A DNA stretch of 64,000 bases from positions 18,847,953 through 18,911,952 of the forward strand of contig OZ024861.1 of NCBI GenBank assembly GCA_964017155.1, written 5' to 3'. Each line of letters begins with the position of its first letter. Positions within the stretch are counted from its first letter, which is position 1. Both the position numbers and the translations under genes were made by a program. Shown piece after piece: positions 25,701 through 41,100 of the stretch. Under the pieces are notes generated by a model. It did no database searches. It was not told the DNA's origin and was given only the letters and a program-made list of their open reading frames with translations. This DNA comes from Oasisia sp. SBJ-2009. Its lineage: Eukaryota > Annelida > Polychaeta > Sabellida > Siboglinidae.

Positions 25701-28700
25701 GGGACAGGCGCCTTGCGTTGAGATATTCTGGTGACATCTGCGGCTGGGGTCATTCAGCCGACTAGGAGGAAATGACAGTGAAGATGTTCGCACTGATATT
25801 CACACTCAACTGGGCATGGTATTCAATATTCATGTGTGCACTAGATGAGTGGGGCTTAGTGTGATTGTGTGGAGTGTCGCCAGGCTTCTACCTCAAGTAC
25901 AGCATAGACACCTCCTAATCCTGTCTCCTGTCACGTCCTCCCTCCAGGATGGCCAGCTCTATCCCACAAGGCACAGTTTGGATGGTGAAATGTAGCAGAG
26001 TGCTGGACAGAGATGTTATCACGACACAGGCATGTGGCTTGGACTTGCCGGCATGGACACAGGCTTTATTACCAGTGATGTCTTTTAGCAAGGCTGTACA
26101 TAGTCACTCGAAGATTTAATCTGCTGGATTAGGGTGGCTCTACAGCATTATCGATTCAGGATAATTCACAGTGTCAGCCTGCCCACTTGGTGGCTAAACA
26201 ACCAGCAAGTGTCTGCTCACAATGGTCCTATGTTTGTCATCAACTGAATGGTCCTCTGTAGTTCAGATAGTGTGTGTGCTGAATGGTCCTCTGTTCTTCA
26301 TCAAAGTTGAAATCTGAATCGTTCTCAGTACTTTAGCATGATTGTTCACTTAATGGTCCTCTGTCTGTCTCCATGGTTCTGAACGGTCCTCTGTATGTCT
26401 CCATTGCTCTGAATGGTCCTCTGTATGTCTCCATGGTTCTGAACGGTCCTCTGTATGTCTCCATGGTTCTGAACGGTCCTCTGTATGTCTCCATGGTTCT
26501 GAATGGTCCTCTGTATGTCTCCGTGGTTCTGAACGGTCCTCTGTATGGCTCCATGGTTCTGAATGGTCCTCTGTATGTCTCCATGGTTCTGAACGGTCCT
26601 CTGTATGTCTCCATGGTTCTGAACGGTCCTCTGTATGTCTCCATGGCTCTGAATGGTTCTCTGTATGTCTCCATGGCTCTGAATGGTCCTTTGTATGTCT
26701 CCATGGTTCTGAATGGTCCTCTGTATGTCTCCATGGCTATGAATGGTCCTCTGTATGTCTCCATGGCTCTCAATGGTCTCCATAGTTCAGAAAGTATATG
26801 GTCTGAATGTTCCTCATATTCATCAAGGTTGTGCTCTGAATGGTCCTCGGCAGTTCAGCAAGGTTATGTCTGTATTATTCTATGTTATTGATTGAATTTT
26901 ATATGTACATCTTGAAGTTTTGCTACATTCTGTATTCCGACAGCACTGCACTGCACTGCACTGCACTGCACTGCACTGCACTGCACTGCACTGCACTGCA
27001 CTGCACTGCACTGCACTGCACTGCACCGTGGTCCACCTCTGCAGACTCCATGCAAACCCTCTACAAGTCATTTATGACTAGTTCACCTTTATTAAATCAC
27101 TTAACGATGCTATCTGTGTAATCCTGACTAAGGCTGGAGGTGTCTTCTAAGCCTTCCATATCGGAATGACCTGATGGAGCCCACCTCCAGACTTCCTTGT
27201 GTGTGAGGCTTTCTCCAAGCTTCCAGGACCCTTGTGTGTGAGGTTCTCTCCAAACTTCCAGGGCCCTTGTGTGTGAGGTTCTCTCCAAACTTCCAGGACC
27301 CTTGTGTGTGAGGTTCTCTCCAAACTTCCAGGGCCCTTATGTGTGAGGTTCTTCCAGACTTCCAGGACCCTTGTGTGTGAGGCTTTCTCCAGACTTCCAG
27401 GGCCCTTGTGTGTGAGGCTCTCTCCAGACTTCCAGGGCCCTTGTGTGTGAGGCTCTCTCCAGACTTCCAGGGCCCTTGTGTGTGAGGTTCTCTCCAGACT
27501 TCCAGGGCCCTTGTGTGTGAGGCTTTCTCCAGACTTCCAGGGCCCTTGTGTGTGAGGCTCTCTCCAGACTTCCAGGGCCCTTGTGTGTGAGGCTCTCTCC
27601 AGACTTCCAGGGCCCTTGTGTGTGAGGTTCTCTCCAGACTTCCAGGGCCCTTGTGTGTGAGGCTCTCTCCAGACTTCCAGGGCCCTTGTGTGTGAGGCTC
27701 TCTCCAGACTTCCAGGGCCCTTGTGTGTGAGGCTCTCTCCAGACTTCCAGGGCCCTTGTGTGTGAGGCTCTCTCCAGACTTCCAGGGCCCTTGTGTGTGA
27801 GGCTCTCTCCAGACTTCCAGGGCCCTTGTGTGTGAGGCTCTCTCCAGACTTCAAACCGCACACACCACAGCTCACATTTGGTACTCTAATCACAGAAGAG
27901 TTGTTAATTTTTTAAGGAAATCCAAAATATTATTTGTAATACGCCCTAGAAGTACCGAATGTGCTAATGAAACATGTTTTATTTCAATGTGACACTTAGT
28001 AGGCTCTCAGTCATTAATTAATTCAGCCATGAGTTTGTTGGCAGAACTGATTGAGTTACATAGTGGACTGTGTTGTGACTCGTGTGGTAGAGAGAGGGTC
28101 ACACATCTGTGTTGTGACTCGTGTGGTAGAGAGAGGGTCACACATCTGTGTTGTGACTCGTGTGGTAGAGAGAGGGTCACACATCTGTGTTGTGACTCAT
28201 GTGGTATAGAGAGGGTCACACATCTGTGTTGTGACTCATGTGGTATAGAGAGGGTCACACATCTGTGTTGTGACTCATGTGGTAGAGAGGGTCACACATC
28301 TGTGTTGTGACTCGTGTGGTAGAGAGAGGGTCACACATCTGTGTTGTGACTCATGTGGTAGAGAGAGGGTCACACATCTGTGTTGTGACTTGTGTGGTAG
28401 AGAGGGTCACACATCTGTGTTGTGACTCGTGTGGTAGAGAGAGGGTCACACATCTGTGTTGTGACTCGTGTTGTAGAGAGAGGGTCACACATCTGTGTTG
28501 TGACTCATGTGGTAGAGAGGGTCACACATCTGTGTTGTGACTCATGTGGTAGAGAGGGTCACACATCTGTGTTGTGACTCATGTGGTAGAGAGAGGGTCA
28601 CACATCTGTGTTGTGACTCATGTGGTAGAGAGAGGGTCACACATCTGTGTTGTGACTCATGTGGTAGAGAGAGGGTCACACATCTGTGTTGTGACTCATG

Positions 28701-31700
28701 TGGTAGAGAGAGGGTCACACATCTGTGTTGTGACTCATGTGGTAGAGAGAGGGTCACACATCTGTGTTGTGACTCATGTGGTAGAGAGAGGGTCACACAT
28801 CTGTGTTGTGACTCATGTGGTAGAGAGAGGGTCACACATCTGTGTTGTGACTCATGTGGTAGAGAGAGGGTCACACATCTGTGTTGTGACTCATGTGGTA
28901 GAGAGGGTCACACATCTGTGTTGTGACTCATGTGGTAGAGAGAGGGTCACACATCTGTGTTGTGACTCATGTGGTAGAGAGAGGGTCACACATCTGTGTT
29001 GTGACTCATGTGGTAGAGAGAGGGTCACACATCTGTGTTGTGACTCATGTGGTAGAGAGAGGGTCACACATCTGTGTTGTGACTCATGTGGTAGAGAGGG
29101 TCACACATCTGTGTTGTGACTCATGTGGTAGAGAGAGGGTCACACATCTGTGTTGTGACTCATGTGGTAGAGAGAGGGTCACACATCTGTGTTGTGACTA
29201 GTGTGGTAGAGAGAGGGTCACACATCTGTGTTGTGACTCATGTGGTAGAGAGAGGGTCACACATCTGTGTTGTGACTCATGTGGTAGAGAGAGGGTCACA
29301 CATCTGTGTTGTGACTCATGTGGTAGAGAGAGGGTCACACATCTGTGTTGTGACTCATGTGGTAGAGAGAGGGTCACACATCTGTGTTGTGACTTGTGTG
29401 GTAGAGAGTTGGTCACACATCTGTGTGTTGTGACTCGTGTGGTAGAGCGGGTCATACACCTGGGTGAGGTCCCTTACTACAGATACATACTCCAGTTCCA
29501 CAGGGACAATGGCTTTTAGTGTCACTGTCTATTTTAGATGTTGTCCTTATATTTTACCTATCATTTAATAAACATGTTCATTTCGTTTCAGTATTTGTTT
29601 CGAACTTGTATTTATTGTTTTATATACACATATATGCTTTGATAATTTTTTTTACAATTGTGGTCTTTTGTAAATAAGATTTGTTTATTAATATTTGTGC
29701 AGTTAGGTTGCCATGTATTTGGTTGCCATGTGGAGGGAGTGCTTCTGTGCCAATGGATGTAATTGAGTTGACTGAATCTAAGCTTGTCCCCTGACACTAC
29801 AAGTAGGAGCCAGCCCTAGCAGACTGCAGTGCAGCCAACAATTGCATGATTAGTCCATCACTGATTCTATCTGCCTCACTCACAAGATTTTCAAAAGTGC
29901 ACTGTTTTCTATAGTTCTTCCCTCATGTTTCATATTGCTGTTTGGGTAATAGACATTGGTGACAAAACCGTCTAGTTTCAGATGAATGTGAATTTATAGA
30001 AAATTAATCTGCCATCTGAGATATAACGGATATATCAGGAGAGATATTTCATTAATAATGTCGATCATTCTACAGCAATATGATACAATTAGCATAGTTA
30101 CATTACCGTATTATCCACTTTCTATTAACTTAGTCAGAATGATTAATACCTTATGGTAGAATAATCTCTGTATGAGTGAGAATGTAACAGTATGTTAAAC
30201 TGATGTTTTGATGCAAAACTCAAAACTAATTATAAGTATCCACATTTAATCATAGGCAGTACAGTTTAGCTTTTGGTAGTAGTTATATTTGGTGATACAA
30301 ATCAGCAAGGCTACAATGTAATACTTTACAAAATTGTAATATATTTCATAAATATGTTTTGATCAAAATGTAATTTTATAGTTTTATTTATTTAGTAATC
30401 TGACATCGTTTCCTATTTCATGAAGCCATCACACACACGTTGTCTGGCGTGTTCAGTTAATGCAGTATGTGGGTAATCAGTTAACAAATGTTCACATTAA
30501 GTCATATACCACAGATGCTTGGATATAGGGAAGGGTGGATGGGTGTACATTGTATAGCATAGCATATTATTTTGCTTGGAACGCTCTGCATTGGTTGACT
30601 CTTTATATATGAGGTAGCTGTTAAGTTACTTAAAATGTTGTTCCTTATAGCTACTACTTCAAAGTTAGACTGTCGCAACAACATTGAATACCTTAAGTCA
30701 TTACTGTGCTAAGATGATTGAAGGGTAGTTGAAGACAGTCATGTGACTAGCTTATGTAATGTCTTGAGCAGAGAAATTGAACGCAGTCATTTGACTATGG
30801 TGATTGAAAACAGTTACTTACATCAGTTTACTGACTTGATAGTCACCTGATTTGAGCAGGATAATGGAAGACGGTCACTTGAGTAGGGTCGTTGAATGCA
30901 GTCACTTTACTAGAATAATTGACAGTGCTAATGCTCATCAACCAGTAGAGAGTCTCATGTTTTCTAAGTGTGACACAGAGCTAACCTCTGTCATGTCGAG
31001 GTGCTTCTGTTCAGTCTAGGTGCTGTTCTAGATGCCATTTCGCGACAGTGGCACAAGAATGGCTCTTCCGTTGCGCATTCAGTTCGTTTTGACGCTTTCA
31101 TTCATTGATTTTTCCAGAAATGTGCAACTGACATTAGCTGTTGTCAGTGTGAGTTTGTTTGCCACACGGACATAATCACCAGGCTGTTGATATTCACACG
31201 TGACTGTGAGCCACTGTTCTGGGTCGTCAATATCTTACACAAATAGACATTGTTGCAAATATATTTAGCTGGCTAGGAGTTCAACCTGTTTTGTCTCTAG
31301 GTGTAATGCCTCACCAACCAACGGTAATTCATATATACTATTGTTATTAAAGATAGACACAGTATTTGTAAATGATAGAATATATAATAATACTCTGTAA
31401 AACTATTAATTTATTTTATGGGGAAATTAACCTGTGTATGGAAAATTGTTTCTTTGTGTTTAAAATAGGAAACTTGCTAATACCATCAATATTACAATAA
31501 TAATAAATGAGATTGATAACACGTAATATTATGATAGTAGAAAACTCAATTTCAATTATATAAATCCTTTAAGTGAAGAATGAAAATATTATGTTTAATT
31601 GCTTTTTAAATTGCAGGAGTCTGCCACTGTGACGTATCATGTGTAGACAGTGTCCTCTACAGACTGCCATTGTGACGTGTCGTGTGTAGACAGTGTCCTC

Positions 31701-34700
31701 CATAGACTGCCATTGTGACGTGTCGTGTGTAGACAGTGTCCTCCACAGACTGCCATTGTGACGTGTCGTGTGTAGACAGTGTCCTCTACAGACTGCCATT
31801 GTGACGTGTCGTGTGTAGACAGTGTCCTTCACAGACTGCCATTGTGACGTGTCGTGTGTAGACAGTGTCCTCTACAGACTGCCATTGTGACATGTTGTGT
31901 GTAGACAGTGTCTTCCACAGACTGCCATTGTGACGTGTCGTGTGTAGACAGTGTCCTCCACAGACAGCCATTGTGACGTGTCATGTGTAGACAGTCTCCT
32001 CCACAGACTGGGGCCAGTGTGACAACTGTCACTAAAACCTTTCCAATAGAATGCTCCAAAAGAAGTGCTGTTTTAAATGTCACACATTTCCATTTGTTTT
32101 AAAGTGTTATTTCTTTGTCTATGGAAATCTTGGAGCCGTGAACAGTATTTTTCATTAAAAACATGTTATTTAATTCAGTTACAATTCCATCAGTACCAGT
32201 TTGAATTTTATCTAAACCAAACTGAACACTTGCTCCATGTACTGCCCCATGTACTTCCCCATGTACTTCCCCATGTACTTCCCCATGTACTGCCCCATGT
32301 ACTGCTCCTTGTATTGCCCCATGTCCTGCCCCATGTACTTCCCCATGTACTGCCCCATGTACTGCTCCAAGTCCTGCCCCATGTACTGCTCCTTGTATTG
32401 CCCCATGTACTTCCCCATGTACTGCCCCATGTACTGCTCCTTGTATTGCCCCATGTACTTCCCCATGTACTGCCCCATGTATTGCCCCATGTACTGCCCC
32501 ATGTACTGCCCCATGCAATTCTCCATGTACTGCCCCATGTACTGCCATATGTACTGCCCCATGTACTGCCCCATGTACTGCCCCATGCAATTCTCCATGT
32601 ACTGCCCCATGTACTGCCATATGTACTGCCCCATGCACTGCCCCATGTACTGCCCCATGTACTGCCCCATGTACAGCCTCCACTGTCATGATACTTTTAG
32701 CTCCAATCTTTTTAATGTTGCCTGTGACTAGTCTACATGACTGTGCTACGTACTTCTCAGTAGCACTCTACCTCACAAAATGGTGGTGATTTCAGAGTTC
32801 CTTCTTAAAGCCAGTAGGCCAGTCTATATACAGACATCAAGTCACATGGGCACATGTTCAAAGGTTGGGTTTCAGAGGTTAAATATGTGGGCTAAAACTG
32901 TCTGGCTAAACCAAGTGATCTAAGCAAGGCATAAATATCCAGGGGGCAGGCCAATGACTCAAATTACAGTCCCAGTTTTCAACTTGTGTTCAACTGGGAT
33001 AATTTCTCAAAAATGACAGCGTTCAACTTGCGTTCAACTCCTGTTGATGTCTAAGTGCCCACTTTCAATTCGCGTTCAACTCCTGGTAAAGTCTAAGTGC
33101 CCGCTTTCAACTCGCATTCAACTGCTAGTAAAATCTAAGTGCCCACTTTCAACTCGTGTTCAACTGCTTGTAAGATCTAAGTGCCCGCTTTCAACTCGCG
33201 TTCAACTTCATCTACGCGTTCAACTTGCGTTCAACTGTTGAATGCGAGTTGAACAGAAGTTGAAAGCATAATTCAACAGTTGAAACTCAACTATTCCTAC
33301 AGAATCAGTTGAGCTTCAACTGAAACTCAGTTGAGTTTCAAATGAGTTTCAACTATGCATTTTTGTTTGGCCACCCATCATGACCATAATGTTATCTAGA
33401 GACCTGACCACCCATCATGACCATAATGTTATCTAGAGACCTGACCACCCATTATGACCATAATGTTATCTAGAGACCTGACCACCCATCATGACAATAA
33501 TGTTATCTAGAGACCTGACCACCCAGCATGACCATAATTATATCTAGAAACCTGACCACCCATCATGACCATAATGTTATCTAGAGACCTGACCACCCAT
33601 CATGACCATAATGTTATCTAGAGACCTGACCACCCATCATGACCATCATTTATATGCCTATCTGGACTGGACTCATGGACATGTTTATACTAGGATATTT
33701 TTAGACTGTATACATGTGGTCCTGCATAAACATAAATATATCAGGTATTTATGCCTTTGAATACAGTTGGCATGCTGTAGCAATGTCGTGATGCTTAGTG
33801 CCAGCCAACTGTCCTACTGACTAACACCAGTTCAGTGTTTCTTTCCTCTCCCTCTTGTATGAAATGTGCATATGAAGAATGCTGCATGTTTGTTGAGCAT
33901 CAAGTTGCTGAGTTTGAGCGGATCTGTACTTCTTCTCAACTGTCAAAGAGACAGTAGTTTGTCCTGCTGCTGTCTAACAACAGGTCTGCTCACAAGTACT
34001 GGACCATTTTGATTTAAAAAAAAACTAAACAGATTGTATAATCCCACCATGACGCATGTGGATTGTTAAAGCTGGCCTGAGATGTGTTGATTTGGGAAAA
34101 AGACCTATCATTAGAGTCTCTGAAAGCAATGCCACAGATTGCTTCCTGAGTTGTCATGTCATGCCAAGCAGTGCATGTGACACATCAGCAGGTGCAGACC
34201 ATATGAAGCAGACGTTACATCTTCCTCGGAGTAGATGGTATTAATTAAATTAATACTGTTGGCATACAGAAGCTTTGTACAGAAGCATTGTACAGAAGCA
34301 TTGTACAGAAGCATTGTACAGAAGCATTGTACAGAAGCATTGTAGTGATTTATTATGATTCCCCTCATATTTTGCCTTTTCAAATTGCTTTCAATTGGGT
34401 GCAGCATTTCACGGTTTTCACTATGCTCTCTTCCTTTGTTCTTTGATGTTATGTTATGTTTAAATCTGTGGCAATGTATCACTCTTAATTACACATTTGT
34501 CAGGGGATTTAGATGGATAGTGAGCAACTGCCTAGAAGGATATGCCAGTGATTGATGATAGAAATCAGATTAATCACACATATTGCTGGGGTTGGCAGTT
34601 TGATTGAAGTCAGCATCACTCTGTCTGTCTTATATCTCTCTAGTAGCCACAAAGAGCAACCAATGAGGTCCAGCCTGTATGTTTTATGTCGCAATTAATG

Positions 34701-35075
34701 TGTGGGAGACTGCTAAGAATATGGCTATATCTAGATATTTATGTCAGACCAGAAATGGTTCTATATGCTTTATAGTTGCGTGTGTTTGCACTGATCATGT
34801 GACCACATCCCAAAACAAACATGTAAAACTATGGTGTTATATTTGTAGTATCACATTTATTCTGTGTAGTTCACTAAATTTTTTTTTTAGTAACACTGAA
34901 CTACCTTTTTATACAAGAACAAATGTGGTTTACATGAATTTGTGTGTTAATGTCTAAATATCATGTCTCATTTGTGCACATATTTTGGTTCCCAGTGATG
35001 AATTGTATGGTACAATGACAAAGTATGGCATGCATAACATTATTTGGTATTAAGATATATTTCTATGTGTACATG

Positions 35076-35125
<50 letters not shown>

Positions 35126-38100
35126 TATAAGAGATTTTCAAACTAAAATTTTGCTTTGTACCGTTGGTTGTATACCATGTGACAAAGTTATTCGGGTATA
35201 CTGCAACTGTGTTAATAAAGAGAAGTTAGAGGATCATTGTAGAACACCATCACAAAGTGAAACCATACTGGAGTAGCAGTAAACCATGTCTTGCACATGT
35301 GTTAAATATTACAAAATAACTAGTAACACGTTTTGAAAAAAAATGGCTTCCTTCCCTGATTGCGCTGACTGTGTAAGCTCTGTGTTGTCACTCAGTAACA
35401 TCAGTATTATTGATGTGATGTGATGTGTGGGTCATGTTCCAGCTGTGATGATGACTACGTTGAACTCTACATTGCCGTGAAGCCCATCATCACTGACCTC
35501 CTTGACCAGACTCTCCATGGCCGTTACTGTGGCAACGACCTATCGACCTTGCCCCACCTCTTGATCTCACTGCACAACGAACTGATTGTTTGGTTTTCCA
35601 CGGATGAGCAACTCACAGCTAAGGGATTCCTTGCAGAATATCGCTTCATCAATGCATGTAAATGTCACAAACAGTCTTGAGATAGAACCTGTTAAAATGT
35701 CACAGAGTAAATGAGAGTTAACTCATTTTGCGCAAGCACCTGCCCCATCAGAAAGGTTGCTTGTCAGGGTTTGTAAAGATAAACTCAGCATATGTTCTTA
35801 CACATGAAACTTTAAATCATACTTAATTGAAAATATTAATTATGATGCTCAAATGGTTTCATACATGATACATGGATAACATGCATTTATTTTGACAAGT
35901 GATATTAAGAATGTTACAAAGTATTTTCCATTTGAAGGGTTAATGCTTGATCAGTTTAATATTTTTAATAATCATAATTTATTAATGATTAATAACAAAT
36001 AAAAAGATGAAAAGCTGCTATTTATGCATGAAATGCAACTTTATTGTATTTGTGTGACAAATTGATTGGTAACTTCAACTTTTGGTAGCATCCCTTTATA
36101 TGGACTCTTGAATCAATATGTTTACCGAGATAATATCATAATGGAAGGGATAATGGTAATAATGTTTGATATGTTTATGATATGCTCAGTTGATCTCAGT
36201 CATAATATCTCCTGATACTATACACATTGTCTTGATTTAGAAATGGTATTTATATAGTTTGGACAGAAATATCTTTTATTCTTGTTTTACAATATGGTAG
36301 ACATTTTAAATATTCAGCTCTCTACTGACACATAATTGACTACTAATTTCTATCATAAAATGTTTAAGACATTCTCTCTGCTTGTCAGTTGTAAATGGAA
36401 CCATGCTATTGAGAAGTTGGCTGTCCCCTGGTGGACTTGTCAAGTAGTGTCATTGAGATCTGCCGTGACAAGTGAAACATTAGTTTCTAAGCCATATTAT
36501 GACAAGTGAAACATTAGTTTCTAAGCCATATTATGAATGTATGGTGCTACTGCCAAATGTGTATTTGTGATGTGGGCTCTGATTATTATTTCCTAACATA
36601 TCACTCAAAATTAACTTATTTCTAATAGCACCTTCATTATTGCATGATTACAAACTTCAGCTTAAACATAATAATGTGATATTTCTAATGACATAATCAA
36701 ATAATGTTCTTGGGTGCATTTCAATGTATAATTATTTATACAGATTGGTTGATTTATTCAGTTTAAAAATGTAGTCTTTTACATGCATAAAATATAAACA
36801 CACTACAGTGAGATCTAAATACAATACAACAAGATGTCTTTAATGATGTCATAAACTCCAAGAAAGCATTTGACAGAGACAGGTGCACATACAGGACCTG
36901 TCACAGGCCACCACTGAACTGGGTGAGGTGATAGACACACTACAAAGGTGTCAACAGTGGAGTCTGATGACACCTGGAGGATGGAGTTCTTTAGAACAAC
37001 AGAGGGTGCTCGACCAGGCTTGCTCTGCCTGTGCTCTTTCAGAGGGTGTCAAACAAGGATGCTTGCTCTGCCCAGTGCTCTTTCAGAGGGTGTCAAACAA
37101 GGATGTTTGCTCTGCCCAGTGCTCTTTCAGAGGGTGTCAAACAAGGATGCTTGCTCTGCCCAGTGCTCTTTCAGAGGGTGTCCAGCAAGGATGTTTGCTC
37201 TTTCAGAGGGTGTCAAGCAAGGATGTTTGCTCTGCCCAGTGTTCTTTCAGAGGGTGTCAAGCAAGGATGCTTGCTCTTTCAGAGGGTGTCAAGCAAGGAT
37301 GCTTGCTCTTTCAGAGGGTGTCAAGCAAGGATGCTTGCTCTTTCAGAGGGTGTCAAGCAAGGATGCTTGCTCTTTCAGAGGGTGTCAAGCAAGGATGTTT
37401 GCTCTTTCAGAGGGTGTCAAGCAAGGATGTTTGCTCTGCCCAGTGCTCTTTCAGAGGGTGTCAAGCAAGGATGCTTGCTCTTTCAGAGGGTGTCAAGCAA
37501 GGATGCTTGCTCTTTCAGAGGGTGTCCAACAAGGATGCTTGCTCTCCCCAGTGCTCTTTCAGAGGGTGTCCAGCAAGGATGTTTGCTCTGCCCAGTGCTC
37601 TTTCAGAGGGTGTCCAACAAGGATGCTTGCTCTCCCCAGTGCTCTTTCAGAGGGTGTCCAACAAGGATGCTTGCTCTCCCCAGTGATCTTTCAGAGGGTG
37701 TCCAACAAGGATGCTTGCTCTTTCAGAGGGTGTCCAGCAAGGATGCTTGCTCTTTCAGAGGGTGTCCAGCAAGGATGTTTGCTCTTTCAGAGGGTGTCAA
37801 GCAAGGATGTTTGCTCTGCCCAGTGTTCTTTCAGAGGGTGTCAAGCAAGGATGCTTGCTCTTTCAGAGGGTGTCAAGCAAGGATGCTTGCTCTTTCAGAG
37901 GGTGTCAAGCAAGGATGCTTGCTCTTTCAGAGGGTGTCAAGCAAGGATGCTTGCTCTTTCAGAGGGTGTCAAGCAAGGATGTTTGCTCTTTCAGAGGGTG
38001 TCAAGCAAGGATGTTTGCTCTGCCCAGTGCTCTTTCAGAGGGTGTCAAGCAAGGATGCTTGCTCTTTCAGAGGGTGTCAAGCAAGGATGCTTGCTCTTTC

Positions 38101-41100
38101 AGAGGGTGTCCAACAAGGATGCTTGCTCTCCCCAGTGCTCTTTCAGAGGGTGTCCAACAAGGATGCTTGCTCTCCCCAGTGATCTTTCAGAGGGTGTCCA
38201 ACAAGGATGCTTGCTCTTTCAGAGGGTGTCCAGCAAGGATGCTTGCTCTTTCAGAGGGTGTCCAACAAGGATGCTTGCTCTTTCAGAGTGTGTCCAACAA
38301 GGATGCTTGCTCTTTCAGAGGGTGTCCAACAAGGATGCTTGCTCTTTCAGAGGGTGTCCAACAAGGATGCTTGCTCTTTCAGAGGGTGTCCAACAAGGAT
38401 GCTTGCTCTTTCAGAGGGTGTCCAACAAGGATGCTTGCTCTTTCAGAGGCTGTCCAGCAAGGATGCTTGCTCTTTCAGAGGGTGTCCAGCAAGGTTGCTC
38501 GCTCTCCCCAGTGCTCTTTCAGAGGGTGTCCAACAAGGATACTTGCTCTCCCCAGTGCTCCATACCAGAGCTTCTCAACACAGACCTCTCTGTACTAGAG
38601 CTTCTCAACACAGACCTCTCTGTACTAGAGCTTCTCAACACAGACCTCTCTGTATGAGAGCTTCTCAACACAGACCTCTCTGTACTAGAGCTTCTCAACA
38701 CAGACCTCTCTGTACTAGAGCTTCTCAACACAGACCTCTCTGTACCAGAGCTTCTCAACACAGACCTCTCTGTACTAGAGCTTCTCAACACAGACCTCTC
38801 TGTACCAGAGCTTCTCAACACAGACCACTCTGTACCAGAGCTTCTCAACACAGACCTCTGTACCAGAGCTTCTCAACACAGACCTCTCTGTCCCAGAGCT
38901 TCTCAACACAGACCTCTCTGTACTAGAGCTTCTCAACACAGACCTCTCTGTCCCAGAGCTTCTCAACACAGACCTCTCTGTACTAGAGCTTCTCAACACA
39001 GACCTCTCTGTACCAGAGCTTCTCAACACAGACCACTCTGTACCAGAGCTTCTCAACACAGACCTCTGTACCAGAGCTTCTCAACACAGACCTCTCTGTA
39101 CCAGAGCTTCTCAACACAGACCTCTCTGTACTAGAGCTTCTCAACACAGACCTCTCTGTACCAGAGCTTCTCAACACAGACCTCTCTGTCCCAGAGCTTC
39201 TCAACACAGACCTCTCTGTACTAGAGCTTCTCAACACAGACCTCTCTGTACTAGAGCTACTCAACACAGACCTCTCTGTACTAGAGCTACTCAACACAGA
39301 CCTCTCTGTACCAGAGCTTCTCAACACAGCCACTGACAGACAGGAATGGTGGAACGTTGCAGCTATAGCATCACTTATGTACCCAGGACCCAGTCCTATC
39401 CACCCACTCACACCCACCCCAAAGATCAAGTTGGTTAAGTGACTGACTACTAGGTAAAGCCATTAAAATAGTGTAGAATAACTAAAAATGAAACGTCATA
39501 TACATTACTTTAGGATGTGAAATGTTTGTAAGAATGGACTGAAGGCTGCTAGACACTGAGTGTTGTGTTGCAGCCAGGTACACCCCTGGCGTGGTGGCCG
39601 GGTCAGGGATCTGTGGGCAGACCATCCACAGTAGCCTCCTGTCACATGGCGTCCTGCTGTCACCCACCTACCCGGGCATGTACCCGGACAACCTGTCCTG
39701 TTTCTACAAGTTGAAGGGCGTGCCAGGTCAGCGTGTCCGCGTCACCTTCCAAGACATTGACATGTACAGTGGAGGCAGTCAGTGAGTCACCAATTTTCAG
39801 TCTTGAGTGGCACCACAAAAGGAATACAAGTTTGCAATAATAGATTTTTATTTTCCTGTCTGATATGTTCTGAATTCAAGTATTGTATGTAACAATTACA
39901 GCTCAAGTACATTAAATATTGCTTTTGGTTAACTTCGAGTGATGGAAAATTCAGAAAACTGTTTAATTAAAACAAATAAGCCCTATAAATAAATATATTC
40001 TTTTCCTCATCTAAAAGAATTGACCTTCATCAATTAAATCATGGGCACAACGTAAAATTTCATCACAGGTAATTTAAATAAACACAGCTTTAGTGCAGTT
40101 CTCCATTTTTTACAAGAGTGATAAATGAGCAAGACCCTTGCATAATCTGGTAGTAAACGGTATAACTGTCTTACTTTTCCTGTGTGTTTACAGTTGTCCT
40201 TTTGACTACATCAAGGTGTATGATGGCTACACGATAGAGGCTGAGGTGATAGGTGTGTACTGTGGCCGACTCACAGACATCACGATCTACTCAACCTCAG
40301 AAGCTCTGCACTTGCAATTTGAGACGAAGAGCGGGCGGGTGACACCCACCAAGAAGCCCTACGTACCCTACTGGGAGAAACAACTCGAACACGACACACA
40401 GAGACAAGGCTTCAAAGCAGAGTTTGAGATCAGCAACAAATTTGTCAACCTGGGTATGTGCACTATACGTTATCAGCCTATAACTGAACTTATCACTGCA
40501 TTAAAAATGGCAAATATATCTTACGTAAATAAGCTTAATAATTTTCAAGATTACTTTTCCCAATTTAATTCTCAGCAGTGTGTGTCATTTATAATATGAA
40601 GAATTATGCTTATCCTGCTTGATGATTTCACTTGAAATTCTGAAATGCATCTGGTCTGTGCCAAAGACCAATAAGTCTCCACCTGTCTGAATCCATAAGT
40701 CTCCACCTGTCTGAATCCAGTAAGTCTCCACCTGTCTGAATCCAGTAAGTCTCCACCTGTCTGAATCCAGTAAGTCTCCACCTCTCTGAATCCAATAAGT
40801 CTCCACCTCTCTGAATCCAATAAGTCTCCACCTGTCTGAATCCATAAGTCTCCACCTGTCTGAATCCAATAAGTCTCCACCTGTCTGAATCCATAAGTCT
40901 CCACCTGTCTGAATCCAGTAAGTCTCCACCTGTCTGAATCCAGTAAGTCTCCACCTCTCTGAATCCAATAAGTCTCCACCTCTCTGAATCCAATAAGTCT
41001 CCACCTGTCTGAATCCATAAGTCTCCACCTGTCTGAATCCAGTAAGTCTCTACCTGTCTGAATCCAGTAAGTCTCCACCTGTCTGAATCCAGTAAGTCTC

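Noticed and set aside
36883..39059. Several cysteine-rich open frames of 100-569 codons
   Set aside because: Unit-length artefacts of the 32/44-bp and 30-bp arrays in intron 3.
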